64,000 bases of DNA from Afipia clevelandensis ATCC 49720 (GCF_000336555.1 NZ_KB375281.1:3088926-3152925), one strand, 5' to 3'; positions 1 through 9,651 are shown, counted from the stretch's first letter. Notes: generated by a model not told the origin, from the sequence alone. A program made the numbers and translations.

Positions 1-32
1 GAAACAGCAATTGTCTTGGCGCGCGCGGCCAT
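1..32 (-). CDS. possible N-terminus of a leftward gene, cut by the window edge
   Basis: On the minus strand an ATG at 32-30 follows a purine-rich GAGGGATCGAG and opens a frame reading MAARAKTIAVS up to the window edge. The spacing is acceptable for a Shine-Dalgarno site. Eleven residues are too few to recognise a family. It could equally be chance, since no other support exists. Confidence 0.25.
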   Translation of the reverse strand, partial: MAARAKTIAV

Positions 33-151
33 CTCGATCCCTCACATGTGGTGGGTGCTGATCAAGATATAGGCAGATTGTGGCAAGACTTCTAGTGCGA
101 CGCAGCAATGGCTGACTATTTTTGAGAATATCTAATAAGTTCAATCATATA

Positions 152-532
152 TTACCTGTGCGCTTCCCAGCGCCCGCTGCACCGGGCGCCATTCAGGAGG
201 CCGCTCCAGCGTCCCGAGCCGGACGCCCCGGACAGCCGCCCGCTGGCCCGGCCGGAGGAGCCGCCGCTCGAGATGGCGACGCTCACGACGCCGTTTCCGC
301 CGATCCGCCCGCTGATCGTGGCCCCGCCGGTGGAGACCAGCCGGCCGCGGCTGACCTGGAGCGGAAAGCTGTAAGCCGCATCGCAGTTGCCGGACTGGGT
401 GACGATAATGACGGTCCAGGGACCGTCGAACGAGGCGGCGTGGACGGGAGAACCGGCGAACAGGACTGCGGCCGCCAGGGCAAGGAGGGCCGACCGTTTC
501 AGGACGCTAAGTGTCGTGATGCTGAGGGTCAT
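152..532 (-). CDS. small secreted hypothetical protein
   Basis: A 126-residue protein with a clear Sec signal peptide: basic start, hydrophobic stretch SALLALAAAVLFAG and an Ala-x-Ala-like cleavage site near VHAA at about residue 32. The mature part begins with a FDGPWTVIIVTQSGNCD motif and is then rich in Gly and Ser (GRIGGNGVVS, GRASGRLSG), with a Cys near each end that could pair. This resembles a conserved hypothetical family common in Bradyrhizobium-type genomes; no function is known to me. I chose the ATG at 532 rather than the longer frame starting at 616, because it places the signal peptide at the N-terminus and has GGAAAG upstream. It is divergent from rpmI. Confidence 0.7.
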   Translation of the reverse strand: MTLSITTLSVLKRSALLALAAAVLFAGSPVHAASFDGPWTVIIVTQSGNCDAAYSFPLQVSRGRLVSTGGATISGRIGGNGVVSVAISSGGSSGRASGRLSGASGSGRWSGLLNGARCSGRWEAHR

Positions 533-752
533 GGGACTGGCTTTCCGGTGGGAGCACTTTGCGGATAGTCGCCGAAGCAGTTCCTCACGTTCAAGGGCGC
601 CGTTAATCGTTGCCAATTCCCCGTTCCTCTGCCATAAGCCGAGCCTTCGCCGCCCGGCTGATCAAGGGCTGCCGTGGCGACGTCAATGCCGATTTTCTCC
701 ACTCGGGATTAAATCGAGCATTATCAACGCTCTAACGAGCATTTCAGCCGCG

Positions 753-776
753 AAAGCGCCCCTCGGGCGCTTTTTT
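753..776 (+). terminator. intrinsic terminator-like hairpin in the rpmI leader
   Basis: A perfect 9-bp stem (AAAGCGCCC / GGGCGCTTT) with a three-base CTC loop runs straight into a T run ending at 776. It lies only 22 bases before the rpmI start codon, which leaves no room for a promoter between hairpin and gene. It is therefore either an attenuator in the ribosomal-protein leader or the terminator of an upstream unit that is read through. Confidence 0.7.
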
Positions 777-798
777 CCGTGGCCAGTAGGAGAGCCAA

Positions 799-999
799 AT
801 GCCCAAGCTGAAGACCAAATCGGGCGCCAAAAAGCGCTTCAAAGTGACCGGCACCGGAAAAGTGGTGTCCGCCCATGCAGGCAAGCGCCACGGCATGATC
901 AAGCGGACCAAGAAGCAGATTCGCCAGCTCCGTGGCACGCGGATCCTGTTCAAGACCGACGGCGACAACGTCAAGAAGTACTTCTTGCCGAACGCCTAA
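799..999 (+). CDS. rpmI: 50S ribosomal protein L35
   Basis: A 66-residue, highly basic protein starting [20 protein letters not shown], the hallmark N-terminus of L35, and of typical length for the family. It is a small protein of the large ribosomal subunit. A GTAGGAGAG ribosome binding site precedes the ATG. rplT follows after 65 bases, the usual rpmI-rplT arrangement. infC, the usual upstream partner in many bacteria, is not in the window; the next gene upstream is on the other strand. Confidence 0.98.
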   Translation: MPKLKTKSGAKKRFKVTGTGKVVSAHAGKRHGMIKRTKKQIRQLRGTRILFKTDGDNVKKYFLPNA

Positions 1000-1064
1000 G
1001 CGGTTCACCGGGCCGCCCTCGCGCGGCCACCTGTTTTCACTTTTCCAGTTGAAGGACATGCATC

Positions 1065-1424
1065 ATGTCTCGCGTTAAACGCGGCGTTACAGCTCACGCC
1101 AAGCACAAGAAAGTCTACGACGCCGCCAAGGGATTCCGTGGCCGCCGCAAGAACACCATCCGCGCTGCGAAGGCCGCCGTCGACAAGGCCGGCCAGTACG
1201 CGTTCATCGGCCGCAAGCTGAAGAAGCGCAACTTCCGCGCGCTCTGGATCCAGCGCATCAACGCTGCCGTCCGTCCGTTCGGCATGACCTACAGCCGATT
1301 TATCAACGGCCTCGCCAAGTCGGGCGTGGTTGTGGATCGCAAGGTGCTGTCGGATCTGGCTATCAACGAGCCGGCGGCATTCCAGGCGATCGCTGAAAAG
1401 GCCAAGGCCGCGCTCGCGGCCTAA
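1065..1424 (+). CDS. rplT: 50S ribosomal protein L20
   Basis: A 119-residue basic protein starting [16 protein letters not shown], with the conserved [13 protein letters not shown] and the C-terminal block [17 protein letters not shown] followed by YSRFINGL, all characteristic of L20. It binds 23S rRNA early in large-subunit assembly, and in many bacteria it represses its own operon by binding the leader. It is co-oriented with rpmI upstream and pheST downstream, the common arrangement. Confidence 0.98.
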   Translation: MSRVKRGVTAHAKHKKVYDAAKGFRGRRKNTIRAAKAAVDKAGQYAFIGRKLKKRNFRALWIQRINAAVRPFGMTYSRFINGLAKSGVVVDRKVLSDLAINEPAAFQAIAEKAKAALAA

Positions 1425-1456
1425 GTCTTGCCCCTCTTGAACGAGGCCGATGCGAC

Positions 1457-1526
1457 CGGGGCGTAAACCGCCCCGCTCCGTTCGGCTGGGCTGATCGCAC
1501 CCCGCCGGACGGTTTTGATGAAACCG
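1457..1526 (+). promoter_or_regulatory. tandem hairpins between rplT and pheS
   Basis: Two inverted repeats fill the gap. The first is CGGGGCG (1457-1463) with CGCCCCG (1469-1475). The second, ending about 20 bases before the pheS start, pairs GACGGTTT with GAAACCGTTC around a TGAT loop. Neither ends in a long T run. They may tune rplT-pheS read-through or pheST expression, but no Phe-rich leader peptide is evident, so classical Phe attenuation is not supported. Confidence 0.35.
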
Positions 1527-1543
1527 TTCCGATGGGGCTTTGC

Positions 1544-2626
1544 ATGTCTGATCTCGCCCGACTTGAATCCGAAATCCTCGATGCCATCGCTGCAGCTTCC
1601 GATGAAGCCGCGCTTGAGGCCGTGCGCGTCGGCGCGCTCGGCAAAAAGGGCTCGATCTCCGCGCTGCTCTCAACGCTCGGCAAGATGTCGTCGGACGAGC
1701 GCAAGACCGAAGGCGCGAAGATCAATCTCGCCAAGGACAAGGTCACCGAAGCACTCGGCGCGCGCCGCGACATTCTCAAGAATGCCGCGCTCGATGCACG
1801 GCTTGCATCCGAGACCATCGACGTCACGCTGCCGACCCGCGAGACACCCGCCGAGCAGGGCCGCATCCATCCGCTCTCGCAGGTCTGGGACGAACTCGTC
1901 GCCATCTTCGCCGACATGGGATTCTCGGTGGCGGAAGGTCCGGACATCGAGACCGACGATTACAACTTCACCAAGCTGAATTTCCCGGAAGGCCATCCGG
2001 CGCGGGAAATGCACGACACCTTCTTCTTCAACCGCAAGGAAGATGGTTCGCGTCCGCTGCTGCGCACGCACACCTCGCCGGTGCAGGTGCGCACCATGCT
2101 GAGCCAGAAGCCGCCGATCCGCGTGATCTGCCCGGGCCGCACCTATCGCATCGACAGTGACGCGACCCACACCCCGCAATTCCATCAGGTCGAGGGCCTT
2201 GTGATCGACAAGGGCTCGCATCTCGGCCACCTGAAATGGATTCTCGCGGAATTCTGCAAGGCGTTCTTCGAGGTCGACAACGTCACCATGAAATTCCGCC
2301 CGTCGTTCTTCCCGTTCACCGAACCGTCGCTGGAAGTCGATATCCAGTGCCGCCGCGACAAGGGCGAGATCCGGTTCGGCGAAGGCGAGGACTGGCTGGA
2401 GATTCTCGGCTGCGGCATGGTGCATCCGAATGTGCTGCGCGCCTGCGGCATCGACCCCGATGTCTATCAGGGCTTCGCCTGGGGCATGGGCATCGACCGC
2501 ATCGCGATGCTGAAATACGGCATCAACGACCTGCGCCAGATGTTCGAGAGCGACACCCGCTGGATCAATCACTACGGCTTCAAGCCGCTGGATGTGCCGA
2601 CGCTGGCGGGAGGGCTGTCGTCATGA
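1544..2626 (+). CDS. pheS: phenylalanyl-tRNA synthetase alpha subunit
   Basis: A 360-residue class II aminoacyl-tRNA synthetase subunit that charges tRNA-Phe as part of the alpha2beta2 enzyme. The N-terminal coiled coil (about residues 1-90, [15 protein letters not shown]) precedes the catalytic core with [21 protein letters not shown] (motif 2 region, split across the active site) and the motif 3 region [18 protein letters not shown] chose MSDLARL at 1544 rather than the frame start at 1532, because it matches the family N-terminus. The stop codon overlaps the pheT start (ATGA), so the two are translationally coupled. Confidence 0.97.
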   Translation: MSDLARLESEILDAIAAASDEAALEAVRVGALGKKGSISALLSTLGKMSSDERKTEGAKINLAKDKVTEALGARRDILKNAALDARLASETIDVTLPTRETPAEQGRIHPLSQVWDELVAIFADMGFSVAEGPDIETDDYNFTKLNFPEGHPAREMHDTFFFNRKEDGSRPLLRTHTSPVQVRTMLSQKPPIRVICPGRTYRIDSDATHTPQFHQVEGLVIDKGSHLGHLKWILAEFCKAFFEVDNVTMKFRPSFFPFTEPSLEVDIQCRRDKGEIRFGEGEDWLEILGCGMVHPNVLRACGIDPDVYQGFAWGMGIDRIAMLKYGINDLRQMFESDTRWINHYGFKPLDVPTLAGGLSS

Positions 2627-5052
2627 AATTCACCCTCTCCTGGCTGAAAGAGTATCTCGACACGGACGAGCCGCTCGAGAAAATCGCCGACAAGCTCACC
2701 ATGATCGGGCTTGAAGTCGAGCACATCGACGACAAGGCCAAGGCGCTGGCGCCATTTGTCATCGCAAAGGTCATCTCCGCCGAGCAGCATCCGAATGCGG
2801 ACCGCCTGCGCGTCTGCATGGTCGATTACGGCCAGGTCGCGAATGGCGACAAGCCGCTCCAAGTGGTCTGCGGCGCGCCGAACGCGCGCGCTGGCCTGAT
2901 CAGCGTGTTCTCGCCGCCCGGCACCTACATTCCCGGCAAGAACATCACCCTGAGCGTCGGCACCATTCGCGGCGTCGAAAGCCACGGCATGCTGTGCTCG
3001 GCGGCCGAGCTTGAACTCTCCGAAGACCACGACGGCATTATCGAGCTTCCTGCCGATGCGCCGGTCGGCAAGGTCTATGCAGAGTGGGCCGGCCTCGGCG
3101 ATCCGGTGATCGAGATTAACCTGACGCCGAACCGTCAGGACTGCACGGGCGTTCATGGCATCGCGCGCGATCTCGCCGCCGCCGACATCGGCAAGTTCAA
3201 GGATCAGCCGCCGAAGCAGATCACGGGCGAATTCCCCTGCCCGGTGAAAGTCACCATCGAGGACGAGACGCTGTGTCCTGGCTTCGCGCTGCGTCTTGTG
3301 CGCGGCGTCAAGAACGGCCCCTCGCCGGAATGGCTGCAGCGGCGCCTGACCTCGATCGGCCTGCGTCCGATCAATGCGCTGGTGGACATCACCAACTTCA
3401 TGACCTTCGACCGGGCGCGCCCGCTGCATGTGTTCGACGCCAAGAAGGTGAAGGGCAATCTCATCGTGCGCCGGGCGCGCAATGAGACCGTGATCGCGCT
3501 CGACGGCAAGACCTATGCGCTGGACGACAGCGTCTGCGTCATCGCCGACGAGCATGGTGTGGAATCCATCGCCGGCATCATGGGCGGCGAAGCCTCCGGC
3601 TGCGACGAAAACACCACCGACGTGCTGATCGAATCGGCGCTGTGGAACGAAATCAATATCGCCCAGACCGGCCGCAAGCTCGGCATCAATTCGGACGCGC
3701 GCTATCGTTTCGAGCGCGGCGTCGATCCGGCCTTTATGGTGCCGGGCCTTGAGATGGCGACAAAACTCGTCATGGATCTGTGCGGCGGCACGCCGTCGGA
3801 GATCACGGTCGCGGGCCGTTCGCATGGCGACGACCGCATCATCGAATTCCCTCTCAGCGAGGTGAAGCGCCTTGCGGGCATCGAGGTGCCGTTGCCGCAG
3901 GTCAAATCCATTCTCGCCCATCTCGGCTTCATGATCGCGGGCACAGGCCCGGTGGTGAAGGTCGCGGTGCCGTCATGGCGGAGCGACGTACACGGCAAGG
4001 CCGACATCGTGGAAGAGATCGTGCGCATTGTCGGCGTTGACAGCGTGCCGCTGACGCCGTTCGAGCGCGGCGACGCACCGCGCAAGCCGGTGCTGACCCA
4101 GCTTCAGCTTCGCACCCGCCGCGCCAAACGGGCATTGGCGGCGCGCGGCATGCTGGAGGCCGTGACATGGTCGTTCGTCTCCAAGACGCAGGCCGACCTG
4201 TTCGGCGGCGGCCAGCCTGACCTCGTCCTCGCCAATCCGATTGCATCCGACCTCTCCGACATGCGCCCCTCGCTGATCCCAGGCCTGATCGCGGCGGCAC
4301 AGGCGAATGCGGATCGCGGCTTCGGCGATGTGGCGCTGTTCGAGGTCGGCCAGATCTTCAAGGGCGACAGGCCCGAGGACCAGTTCGTGGCGGCGAGCGG
4401 CGTGCGCCGCGCGCAGGCCTCAAGCAAAGGCATCGGCCGTCATTGGTCCGGCAGCTTCACGGTTGACGCGCTGGACGCCAAGGCCGATGCGCTCGCGGTG
4501 CTCGCCGCCGCAGGCGCGCCGATGCAGGGGCTGCAGATTGTCTCCGCCAAGGAGTCGAAAAACTTTCCGGCATGGCTGCATCCCGGCCGCTCCGGCGCGA
4601 TCCAGATCGGCCCACAGAATGTGCTTGGGTACTTCGGCGAGCTGCATCCCCGCGCGCTGGAAGCCCTGAAAGCCGACGGCCCGCTGGTCGCGTTCGAGGT
4701 CATTCTCGAGCGCATCCCGGATGCCAAGGCCAGGCCGACCCGCGCCAAGCCGCTGCTGGAGCTGTCGCCGTTCCAGCCGGTGTCGCGCGACTTCGCATTC
4801 ATTGTCGATCGCAGCGTCAAGGCGGGCGACATCGTCCGCACCGCGCAGGCCGTCGACAAGAAGCTGATCACCGGCGTGACCGTGTTCGACGTCTATGAAG
4901 GCAAGGGCATCGACGAAGACAAGAAGTCCGTCGGCATCGCGGTGACGCTGCAGCCGCGTGAAAAGACCCTGACCGATCAGGAGATCGACGCGGTCGCTGC
5001 GAAGATCGTAGCGGACGTGACGAAGAAGACCGGCGGCACGTTGCGGGGGTAG
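2623..5052 (+). CDS. pheT: phenylalanyl-tRNA synthetase beta subunit
   Basis: An 809-residue beta subunit. The start [18 protein letters not shown] is the family N-terminus; it is followed by a tRNA-binding OB domain (about 40-150, with [13 protein letters not shown]), then the B3/B4 editing domain, the B5 domain, the catalytic-like module and a C-terminal ferredoxin-fold anticodon-binding domain ([14 protein letters not shown] onward). Length is normal. The ATG at 2623 overlaps the pheS stop by four bases. An open frame continues upstream to 2236, but that part overlaps pheS and is not coding. A palindromic repeat lies directly after the stop. Confidence 0.97.
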   Translation: MKFTLSWLKEYLDTDEPLEKIADKLTMIGLEVEHIDDKAKALAPFVIAKVISAEQHPNADRLRVCMVDYGQVANGDKPLQVVCGAPNARAGLISVFSPPGTYIPGKNITLSVGTIRGVESHGMLCSAAELELSEDHDGIIELPADAPVGKVYAEWAGLGDPVIEINLTPNRQDCTGVHGIARDLAAADIGKFKDQPPKQITGEFPCPVKVTIEDETLCPGFALRLVRGVKNGPSPEWLQRRLTSIGLRPINALVDITNFMTFDRARPLHVFDAKKVKGNLIVRRARNETVIALDGKTYALDDSVCVIADEHGVESIAGIMGGEASGCDENTTDVLIESALWNEINIAQTGRKLGINSDARYRFERGVDPAFMVPGLEMATKLVMDLCGGTPSEITVAGRSHGDDRIIEFPLSEVKRLAGIEVPLPQVKSILAHLGFMIAGTGPVVKVAVPSWRSDVHGKADIVEEIVRIVGVDSVPLTPFERGDAPRKPVLTQLQLRTRRAKRALAARGMLEAVTWSFVSKTQADLFGGGQPDLVLANPIASDLSDMRPSLIPGLIAAAQANADRGFGDVALFEVGQIFKGDRPEDQFVAASGVRRAQASSKGIGRHWSGSFTVDALDAKADALAVLAAAGAPMQGLQIVSAKESKNFPAWLHPGRSGAIQIGPQNVLGYFGELHPRALEALKADGPLVAFEVILERIPDAKARPTRAKPLLELSPFQPVSRDFAFIVDRSVKAGDIVRTAQAVDKKLITGVTVFDVYEGKGIDEDKKSVGIAVTLQPREKTLTDQEIDAVAAKIVADVTKKTGGTLRG

Positions 5053-5056
5053 ATCT

Positions 5057-5195
5057 CTCCTTCACCTCTCCCGTGGGGAGAGGTGGCCCGGTGAAGCTCG
5101 CATGGCGAGCGAAGACGGGCGGGTGAGAGCGTAGAATCTCTCGATAGATTGAGAGCCCCTCACCCCACCCTCTCCCCACAGGGGAGAGGGAGCCG
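5057..5195. repeat. intergenic palindromic repeat, CTCTCCCC type, copy 1
   Basis: Two strong hairpins in the gap between convergent pheT and the amine oxidase: CACCTCTCC with its complement just after the pheT stop, and CCCTCTCCCC-ACA-GGGGAGAGGG at 5168-5190 (perfect 10-bp stem). The halves are joined by CCCGGTGAAG and GGCGGGTGAGAG blocks that recur in the copies at 8765, 11269 and 25619. It probably folds in RNA from either strand and may act as a two-way terminator. Confidence 0.8.
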
Positions 5196-5243
5196 ATCTC
5201 GCCTGATGCGATATCGAGGAAGAATTCAGGTCAACGACGAACA

Positions 5244-6683
5244 TCAATTCCGCGGCCAGAGCACGCCGCGCGGGCCTGTTGGCAACGGCTCCGCCGTCGC
5301 GCGGGTGCGCGTCCGCTTCTTCTTCGCGGGGGCTTCCGCGACCGGCGCGGCCTTGAGCGCGCCGATCTTGCGCAGCGCCGCCTCCGCCGCGCGCTCGCCG
5401 CTTTCCCACGCGCCGCCGACGGTGCCCCACTGGGTTTCATGAACGGCGTCGCCGGCGAAGAATACGCTGCCCATCGGCTCCATCAGCACCTTACGCGCAA
5501 GCTGGCCGCCCGGAGACGGTGCCGACATCGCGCCGAACACATAGGGCATGTCGTTCCAGCGTGTTGCCGTGGTGCGTTTGGCCATGGCCTTGACGTCGGA
5601 GCCGAACAGCTTGGTCAGCCATTCCGACGCAAAGGCCACCATCGCCGCCTCGCCCTTCGCCGACAGGTCCGCGCCGAACGATCCGGCGACATCGACCTGG
5701 CACAGCGACGAGCCGCCGGTATTGGCAAGCAGGAATCCCGTCGCGCGGTCCGCGCTCTGTTCGATCACGATGTCGTCACGCGACAAGCCGAGCGGATTGC
5801 CCGGCAGTTCAAGCGCGATGTGATCGTAGCTGCCGAGCATCAGCTTCGACGCCGCATCCTGCTGGCGCTTCGGCAGTTCCGGAGAAAACCTGATCTTGCC
5901 CGAGAGCAGCGCGTTGGTGGATGCCGTCAGGATCACGGCTTTCGCAGTCATGGTGCCCGCCGATGTTTCGATCTGCGCGTCCTTGCCGCTCCACGCGATG
6001 CGCGTCACCGGCGTTGCGAGCACAACGGAAAGACCATCGCCGAGTTTGGCGATCAATGTGCCCAGGCCCTGACGGCACGCCAGTGGATTGTCGCGCGGCG
6101 CCATGGCTGCAAGATCGAGCGCGGAAAGGCCTTTCAGGTCTCGTCCCGTCGGCTGCGTGCCGAGAACGAAATCCGTGGTGCCGGCCCAGACGCCGAGATC
6201 CTTCGGCAACCCCTCCGCCGCCGGCATATCGGCCTTTCCGCGCACGGCGTCGCCGATGGCGCGGTTGGCGCGCACCAGGGTGGCGAGAAAATCCTCAGCC
6301 TCGCCCGCGCGCGCATTGCGGCGGCCGATCCGGATACGCTGGCCACGCGGGGCCGGCATCAAGTCCATCCCGGCGCCGCGCGCCAGTTTTGCGATCGGGC
6401 TGCTGTCCGGATTGTAAAGCCAGCGTGCGCCCCGGTCGAACGGTACATCGAACGCGGATGTGTCGGTGGCACAGCGCCCGCCGATGGCGGAGGCCGCCTC
6501 GATCACCACCACCTTGCGGCCGGCGGCCGCGATGCGGCGCGCCGCGGCGATGCCAGCGGTACCGGCACCGATCACAACCACCTCGGCATCACGCGGCAGG
6601 GGTGCGGCGAAGGCACGCGCCATGAACGACGACGCCATCACCGCGGATGAGCCGGCCAGGAGGTCGCGCCGGGTAATTGTCAT
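5244..6683 (-). CDS. Tat-exported FAD-dependent amine oxidase-like protein
   Basis: A 479-residue flavoprotein. The N-terminus carries a twin-arginine signal (TRRDLLAGSSAVM, then a hydrophobic stretch and AFA), so it is probably exported folded with FAD. Next comes the dinucleotide-binding motif VVVIGAGTAGIAAARRIA and the flavin amine oxidase signature GGRCATDTSAFDVPFDRGARWL. The C-terminal FAD-binding block reads FFAGDAVHETQWGTVGGAWE. After about residue 440 the tail is Lys, Arg and Ala rich (PAKKKRTRTRATAEP) and appears disordered. The substrate cannot be read from sequence; polyamine, amino-acid or phytoene-like desaturation are possible. It is monocistronic and convergent with pheT. Confidence 0.88.
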   Translation of the reverse strand: MTITRRDLLAGSSAVMASSFMARAFAAPLPRDAEVVVIGAGTAGIAAARRIAAAGRKVVVIEAASAIGGRCATDTSAFDVPFDRGARWLYNPDSSPIAKLARGAGMDLMPAPRGQRIRIGRRNARAGEAEDFLATLVRANRAIGDAVRGKADMPAAEGLPKDLGVWAGTTDFVLGTQPTGRDLKGLSALDLAAMAPRDNPLACRQGLGTLIAKLGDGLSVVLATPVTRIAWSGKDAQIETSAGTMTAKAVILTASTNALLSGKIRFSPELPKRQQDAASKLMLGSYDHIALELPGNPLGLSRDDIVIEQSADRATGFLLANTGGSSLCQVDVAGSFGADLSAKGEAAMVAFASEWLTKLFGSDVKAMAKRTTATRWNDMPYVFGAMSAPSPGGQLARKVLMEPMGSVFFAGDAVHETQWGTVGGAWESGERAAEAALRKIGALKAAPVAEAPAKKKRTRTRATAEPLPTGPRGVLWPRN

Positions 6684-6890
6684 GTCATGGTTTCCAGAAT
6701 TCGACCAAAAACGGGGGTGCGGGGCGAAATTGCCGTATCATGAGGCTTCCGGCAACGGTCATGGTGAATGTTTGATGAGCTGCGCTCTTGACGCATGAAC
6801 TAAATTGAAATTGCTTTCGACCAAACTGGGTCAAGGCAAAACAAGCCAACAAGAAAGCGGCCGGAATGCGCCGCTCGGGGGGAAGAACCC

Positions 6891-7775
6891 ATGGGCTTCG
6901 TACTCGATACCGTCGGCAAGATCATTGCCGGTTACCTCCAGAAAGAGGTTCCGGGCTATGAACCGTTTACGCCAAGCGATCCGGAGCGGCTGCGCGGGCT
7001 GATCGAACCCGGCGACGTGCTGCTGGTCGAAGGCAACAACCGCGTCTCCGGCATCATCAAGTACCTCACCCAGTCCACATGGTCGCACGCGGCGCTGTAT
7101 GTCGGCCCGGTCGACGGCGCGAGTGAGCCCGATGGGGAACAGCATGTGCTGATCGAAGCCAATATCGGCGAAGGCGTCACCTCCGCGCCGCTGTCGAAAT
7201 ACTTTTCCTATCACACCCGCATCTGCCGCCCGGTCGGATTGTCCTACGAGGACCGCACCACCGTCTGCCGTTATGCGATCAACCGCATCGGCTTCGGCTA
7301 CGACACAAAAAACATTCTGGACCTGATGCGCTTTCTCATCCCGCTGCCGATCCCGCAGCGCTGGCGGCGGCGCATGATCGCGCTGGGCTCGGGCGATCCG
7401 ACCAAGATCATCTGCTCGGCGCTGATCGCACAGGCCTTCGGCGCAGTGCGCTATCCGATCCTGCCCAAGATCACGCAGGCGGCCAGCCGTCAGGCGCGGC
7501 GCGAGATTCTGCACATCCGCGATTCCTCGCTCTACATGCCGCGCGATTTTGACATCTCGCCCTATTTTGAAATCGTCAAGCCGACCATCGTCCGCGGCTT
7601 CGACTACACGGCCCTGCACTGGGCCGACACGACCAGGCCGTCCCCGGAGGTGGCGGACGAGACCGATCCCTTTCCAGAGGGAGTCTTCCAAACGCCAGAG
7701 GCACCGCTCGCGCCTGTTGCGGCGTTTGAGCAGGATCAGACGGAACGCAAGCCGTCGTCCGAACTCGTTGCCTGA
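6891..7775 (+). CDS. YiiX/YebB-like permuted NlpC/P60 hydrolase
   Basis: A 294-residue protein. The segment GDVLLVEGNNRVSGIIKYLTQSTWSHAALYVG supplies the conserved His (WSHAALYVG) and a later block PTKIICSALIAQAFG supplies the Cys. His before Cys is the order of the circularly permuted papain-like enzymes of the YiiX/YebB type, whose members include peptidoglycan-related and lipid-acting hydrolases. No signal peptide is visible, though the N-terminus is amphipathic. The last 60 residues (after WADTTRPSPEVADE) are acidic and low in complexity. A strong GGGGGGAAG site precedes the ATG. The substrate is unknown. Confidence 0.75.
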   Translation: MGFVLDTVGKIIAGYLQKEVPGYEPFTPSDPERLRGLIEPGDVLLVEGNNRVSGIIKYLTQSTWSHAALYVGPVDGASEPDGEQHVLIEANIGEGVTSAPLSKYFSYHTRICRPVGLSYEDRTTVCRYAINRIGFGYDTKNILDLMRFLIPLPIPQRWRRRMIALGSGDPTKIICSALIAQAFGAVRYPILPKITQAASRQARREILHIRDSSLYMPRDFDISPYFEIVKPTIVRGFDYTALHWADTTRPSPEVADETDPFPEGVFQTPEAPLAPVAAFEQDQTERKPSSELVA

Positions 7776-7812
7776 GCAGGACTCCGACCTCGAGCGGAGC
7801 GGATAAATCCGG

Positions 7813-7937
7813 GATGTCGTCCCCGCGAAGGCGGGGACCCATCAGCCCTATACGGCGTACAGGCAAAGAACGTTGCAACAATCATCGACAACGTGAATTC
7901 AGTGGTTATGGGTCCCGGCCTGCGCCGGGACGACATG
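7813..7937. repeat. intergenic palindromic repeat, GTCGTCCCCGCG type
   Basis: The outer arms form an inverted pair: ATGTCGTCCCCGCGAAGGCG with its own short hairpin (CCCCGC/GCGGGG) near 7815-7840, and GTCCCGGCCTGCGCCGGGAC followed by GACATGC at 7912-7937. About 70 unrelated bases lie between. This is a familiar mobile-palindrome layout in rhizobial genomes. It fills the gap between the YiiX-like gene and the membrane protein at 8009. Confidence 0.7.
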
Positions 7938-8008
7938 CTGCAAGATCACCACTTGCCAGACACACTTCCCGTACTTAACTCTCGCCGGGTTTGATGGAGG
8001 GAAGACCC

Positions 8009-8761
8009 ATGCTCGACGCCGCCACCAAGGCGCTGTCCCAGATCCTGTCGCAGCCGATGCGCGCCATTTTATGGAAGTCCGTCGGCCTTGCTTTGGTGCT
8101 GATTGTCGTGACCGCCGTGAGCCTGCAGCGGCTGCTGAGCTGGCTCGCCGGATCTGGCGAGGTCTGGGCGGAGACCATGGCCGGCTCCGACTATCACACC
8201 CTCATCACCATCATTTCGTGGATCGTCTCGATCGCGGCCGGACTCGGCATCGTGGTCGGCGCGGTGTTCCTGATGCCGGTGATCACCTCGCTGGTCGCCA
8301 GCGTATTCGTTGACGACGTCGCCGACATTGTCGAGCGCGAGCACTATCCCGCAGAAATGCCGGGCAAGGCGCTGCCGATCGGGCTCGCCATCACGGAAGG
8401 CGCCAAGACGGCGCTTCTGACTGTTCTGGTTTACATCGTCGCGCTGCCCTTCGTGCTGTTCGCAGGCGCGGGCTTCATCGTGTTCTTCATCGCCACCGCA
8501 TGGCTGCTGGGTCGCGAATATTTTGAACTCGCCGCGATGCGCTTCCGCACGCCGGAAGAAGCGAAACTGCTACGCAGGCAGAACAGCGCCGCTGTGTTCA
8601 CGGCGGGACTGTTCATCGCCGCCTTCGTGTCGATCCCGATTGTGAATCTGGCGACTCCGCTGTTCGGCATGGCCTTCATGGTCCACATGCACAAGAGGCT
8701 GTCCGGCCCGCGGCCCGAACTGCTCGAGCCGATGCGGCGGACCGGTGTGCCGAGCGTGTGA
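8009..8761 (+). CDS. EI24/CysZ-like integral membrane protein
   Basis: A 250-residue membrane protein with about five hydrophobic segments (for example VGLALVLIVVTAVSL, IISWIVSIAAGLGIVVGAVFL, VLVYIVALPFVLFAGAGFIVFFIA). The order of segments and the motif WLLGREYFELAAMR match the EI24/CysZ-like family (PF07264), whose E. coli member CysZ takes up sulfate. Whether this one carries sulfate is not decidable here, and no cys genes are nearby. I chose the ATG at 8009, preceded by GGAGGGAAG, over the in-frame start at 7991. Confidence 0.8.
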   Translation: MLDAATKALSQILSQPMRAILWKSVGLALVLIVVTAVSLQRLLSWLAGSGEVWAETMAGSDYHTLITIISWIVSIAAGLGIVVGAVFLMPVITSLVASVFVDDVADIVEREHYPAEMPGKALPIGLAITEGAKTALLTVLVYIVALPFVLFAGAGFIVFFIATAWLLGREYFELAAMRFRTPEEAKLLRRQNSAAVFTAGLFIAAFVSIPIVNLATPLFGMAFMVHMHKRLSGPRPELLEPMRRTGVPSV

Positions 8762-8764
8762 ACC

Positions 8765-8888
8765 CTTCTCCCTCGCCCCGTTCTTACGGGGAGAGGGTCG
8801 GGGTGAGGGGCTTGCATGGGCATCTCAAGATGCCCCTCACCCGGATCGTTTCACGATCCGACCTCTCCCCGCACGCGGGGAGAAGGTG
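8765..8888. repeat. intergenic palindromic repeat, CTCTCCCC type, copy 2
   Basis: Two hairpin-forming halves: CCTCGCCCCG with ACGGGGAGAGGG and GGGGTGAGGGGC on the left, and GCCCCTCACCCGG with GATCGTTTCACGATC and CTCTCCCCGC/GCGGGGAGA on the right. It lies between the convergent membrane-protein gene and nth and so could end transcription from both sides. Confidence 0.75.
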
Positions 8889-8892
8889 AAGA

Positions 8893-9651
8893 TCACACCG
8901 TCTTCTCCGGCCAGCGGCAGAGATCGTTGATGATGCAGACCTCGCAGCGCGGCCTGCGCGCGATGCAGGTGTAGCGTCCGTGCAGGATCAGCCAGTGATG
9001 CGCATGCCGCGCGAACTGCGGCGGCACGATCGCGAGCAATCCAAGCTCCACCGCCAGCGGCGTCTTGCCGGGTGCCAATCCGGTTCGGTTGCCGACGCGA
9101 AACAGATGGGTGTCCACCGCGATGGTCGGCTCGCCGAATGCGATGTTCAGCACCACATTTGCGGTCTTGCGCCCGACACCGGGCAGCGCCTCCAGCGCCG
9201 CACGGTCGCGCGGCACCTCGCTGCCGTGAAGCGCGATCAACTGTTCTGAAAGAGCGATGACGTTCTTCGCCTTGGTCCGGTAAAGCCCAATGGTCTTGAT
9301 ATAGTCGCGCAGCTTCTCCTCGCCGAGCGCCACCATTTTCTCCGGCGTATCCGCCACCGGAAACAGATGCCGGGTCGCCCGGTTGACGCCAACATCGGTC
9401 GCCTGTGCCGACAGCGCCACCGCCACCAGCAGCGTGTAGGGATTGAGATGTTCCAGTTCGCCCTTGGGCTCCGGATTGGCGCGCTGAAAGCGAGTGAACG
9501 CCTCGATCACCTCGGCTTCGGTCCAGGGTTTCGGCTTGGCCGATTTTTTCCTTATTGGCTTTGCCGATCCCGATTTCGCTGCCTTGGGCGCTCGCGTGGC
9601 CGGACGTTTTGCCGGAGATTTTGAACGGGACGGGATCGCCTTTTTTGCCAT
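8893..9651 (-). CDS. nth: endonuclease III (DNA glycosylase / AP lyase)
   Basis: A 252-residue base-excision repair enzyme that removes oxidised pyrimidines. The helix-hairpin-helix reads LEALPGVGRKTANVVLN, with the catalytic Lys in this block, followed by VDTHLFRVGNRTGLA with the catalytic Asp. The C-terminal iron-sulfur cluster ligands are in CIARRPRCEVCIINDLC. The first 45 residues are an unusually basic tail (MAKKAIPSRSKSPAKRPATR and onward) not present in E. coli Nth. I chose the ATG at 9651, since the longer open frame runs antisense through DUF2244. Confidence 0.95.
   Translation of the reverse strand: MAKKAIPSRSKSPAKRPATRAPKAAKSGSAKPIRKKSAKPKPWTEAEVIEAFTRFQRANPEPKGELEHLNPYTLLVAVALSAQATDVGVNRATRHLFPVADTPEKMVALGEEKLRDYIKTIGLYRTKAKNVIALSEQLIALHGSEVPRDRAALEALPGVGRKTANVVLNIAFGEPTIAVDTHLFRVGNRTGLAPGKTPLAVELGLLAIVPPQFARHAHHWLILHGRYTCIARRPRCEVCIINDLCRWPEKTV

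Noticed and set aside
1457-1543. Phe-codon leader peptide attenuator for pheST
   Set aside because: No short frame rich in Phe codons with a start signal is found in the gap.
2572-3921. A 449-codon open frame antisense to pheT
   Set aside because: Shadow of pheT codon bias; Arg/Ala/His-rich and without a start signal.
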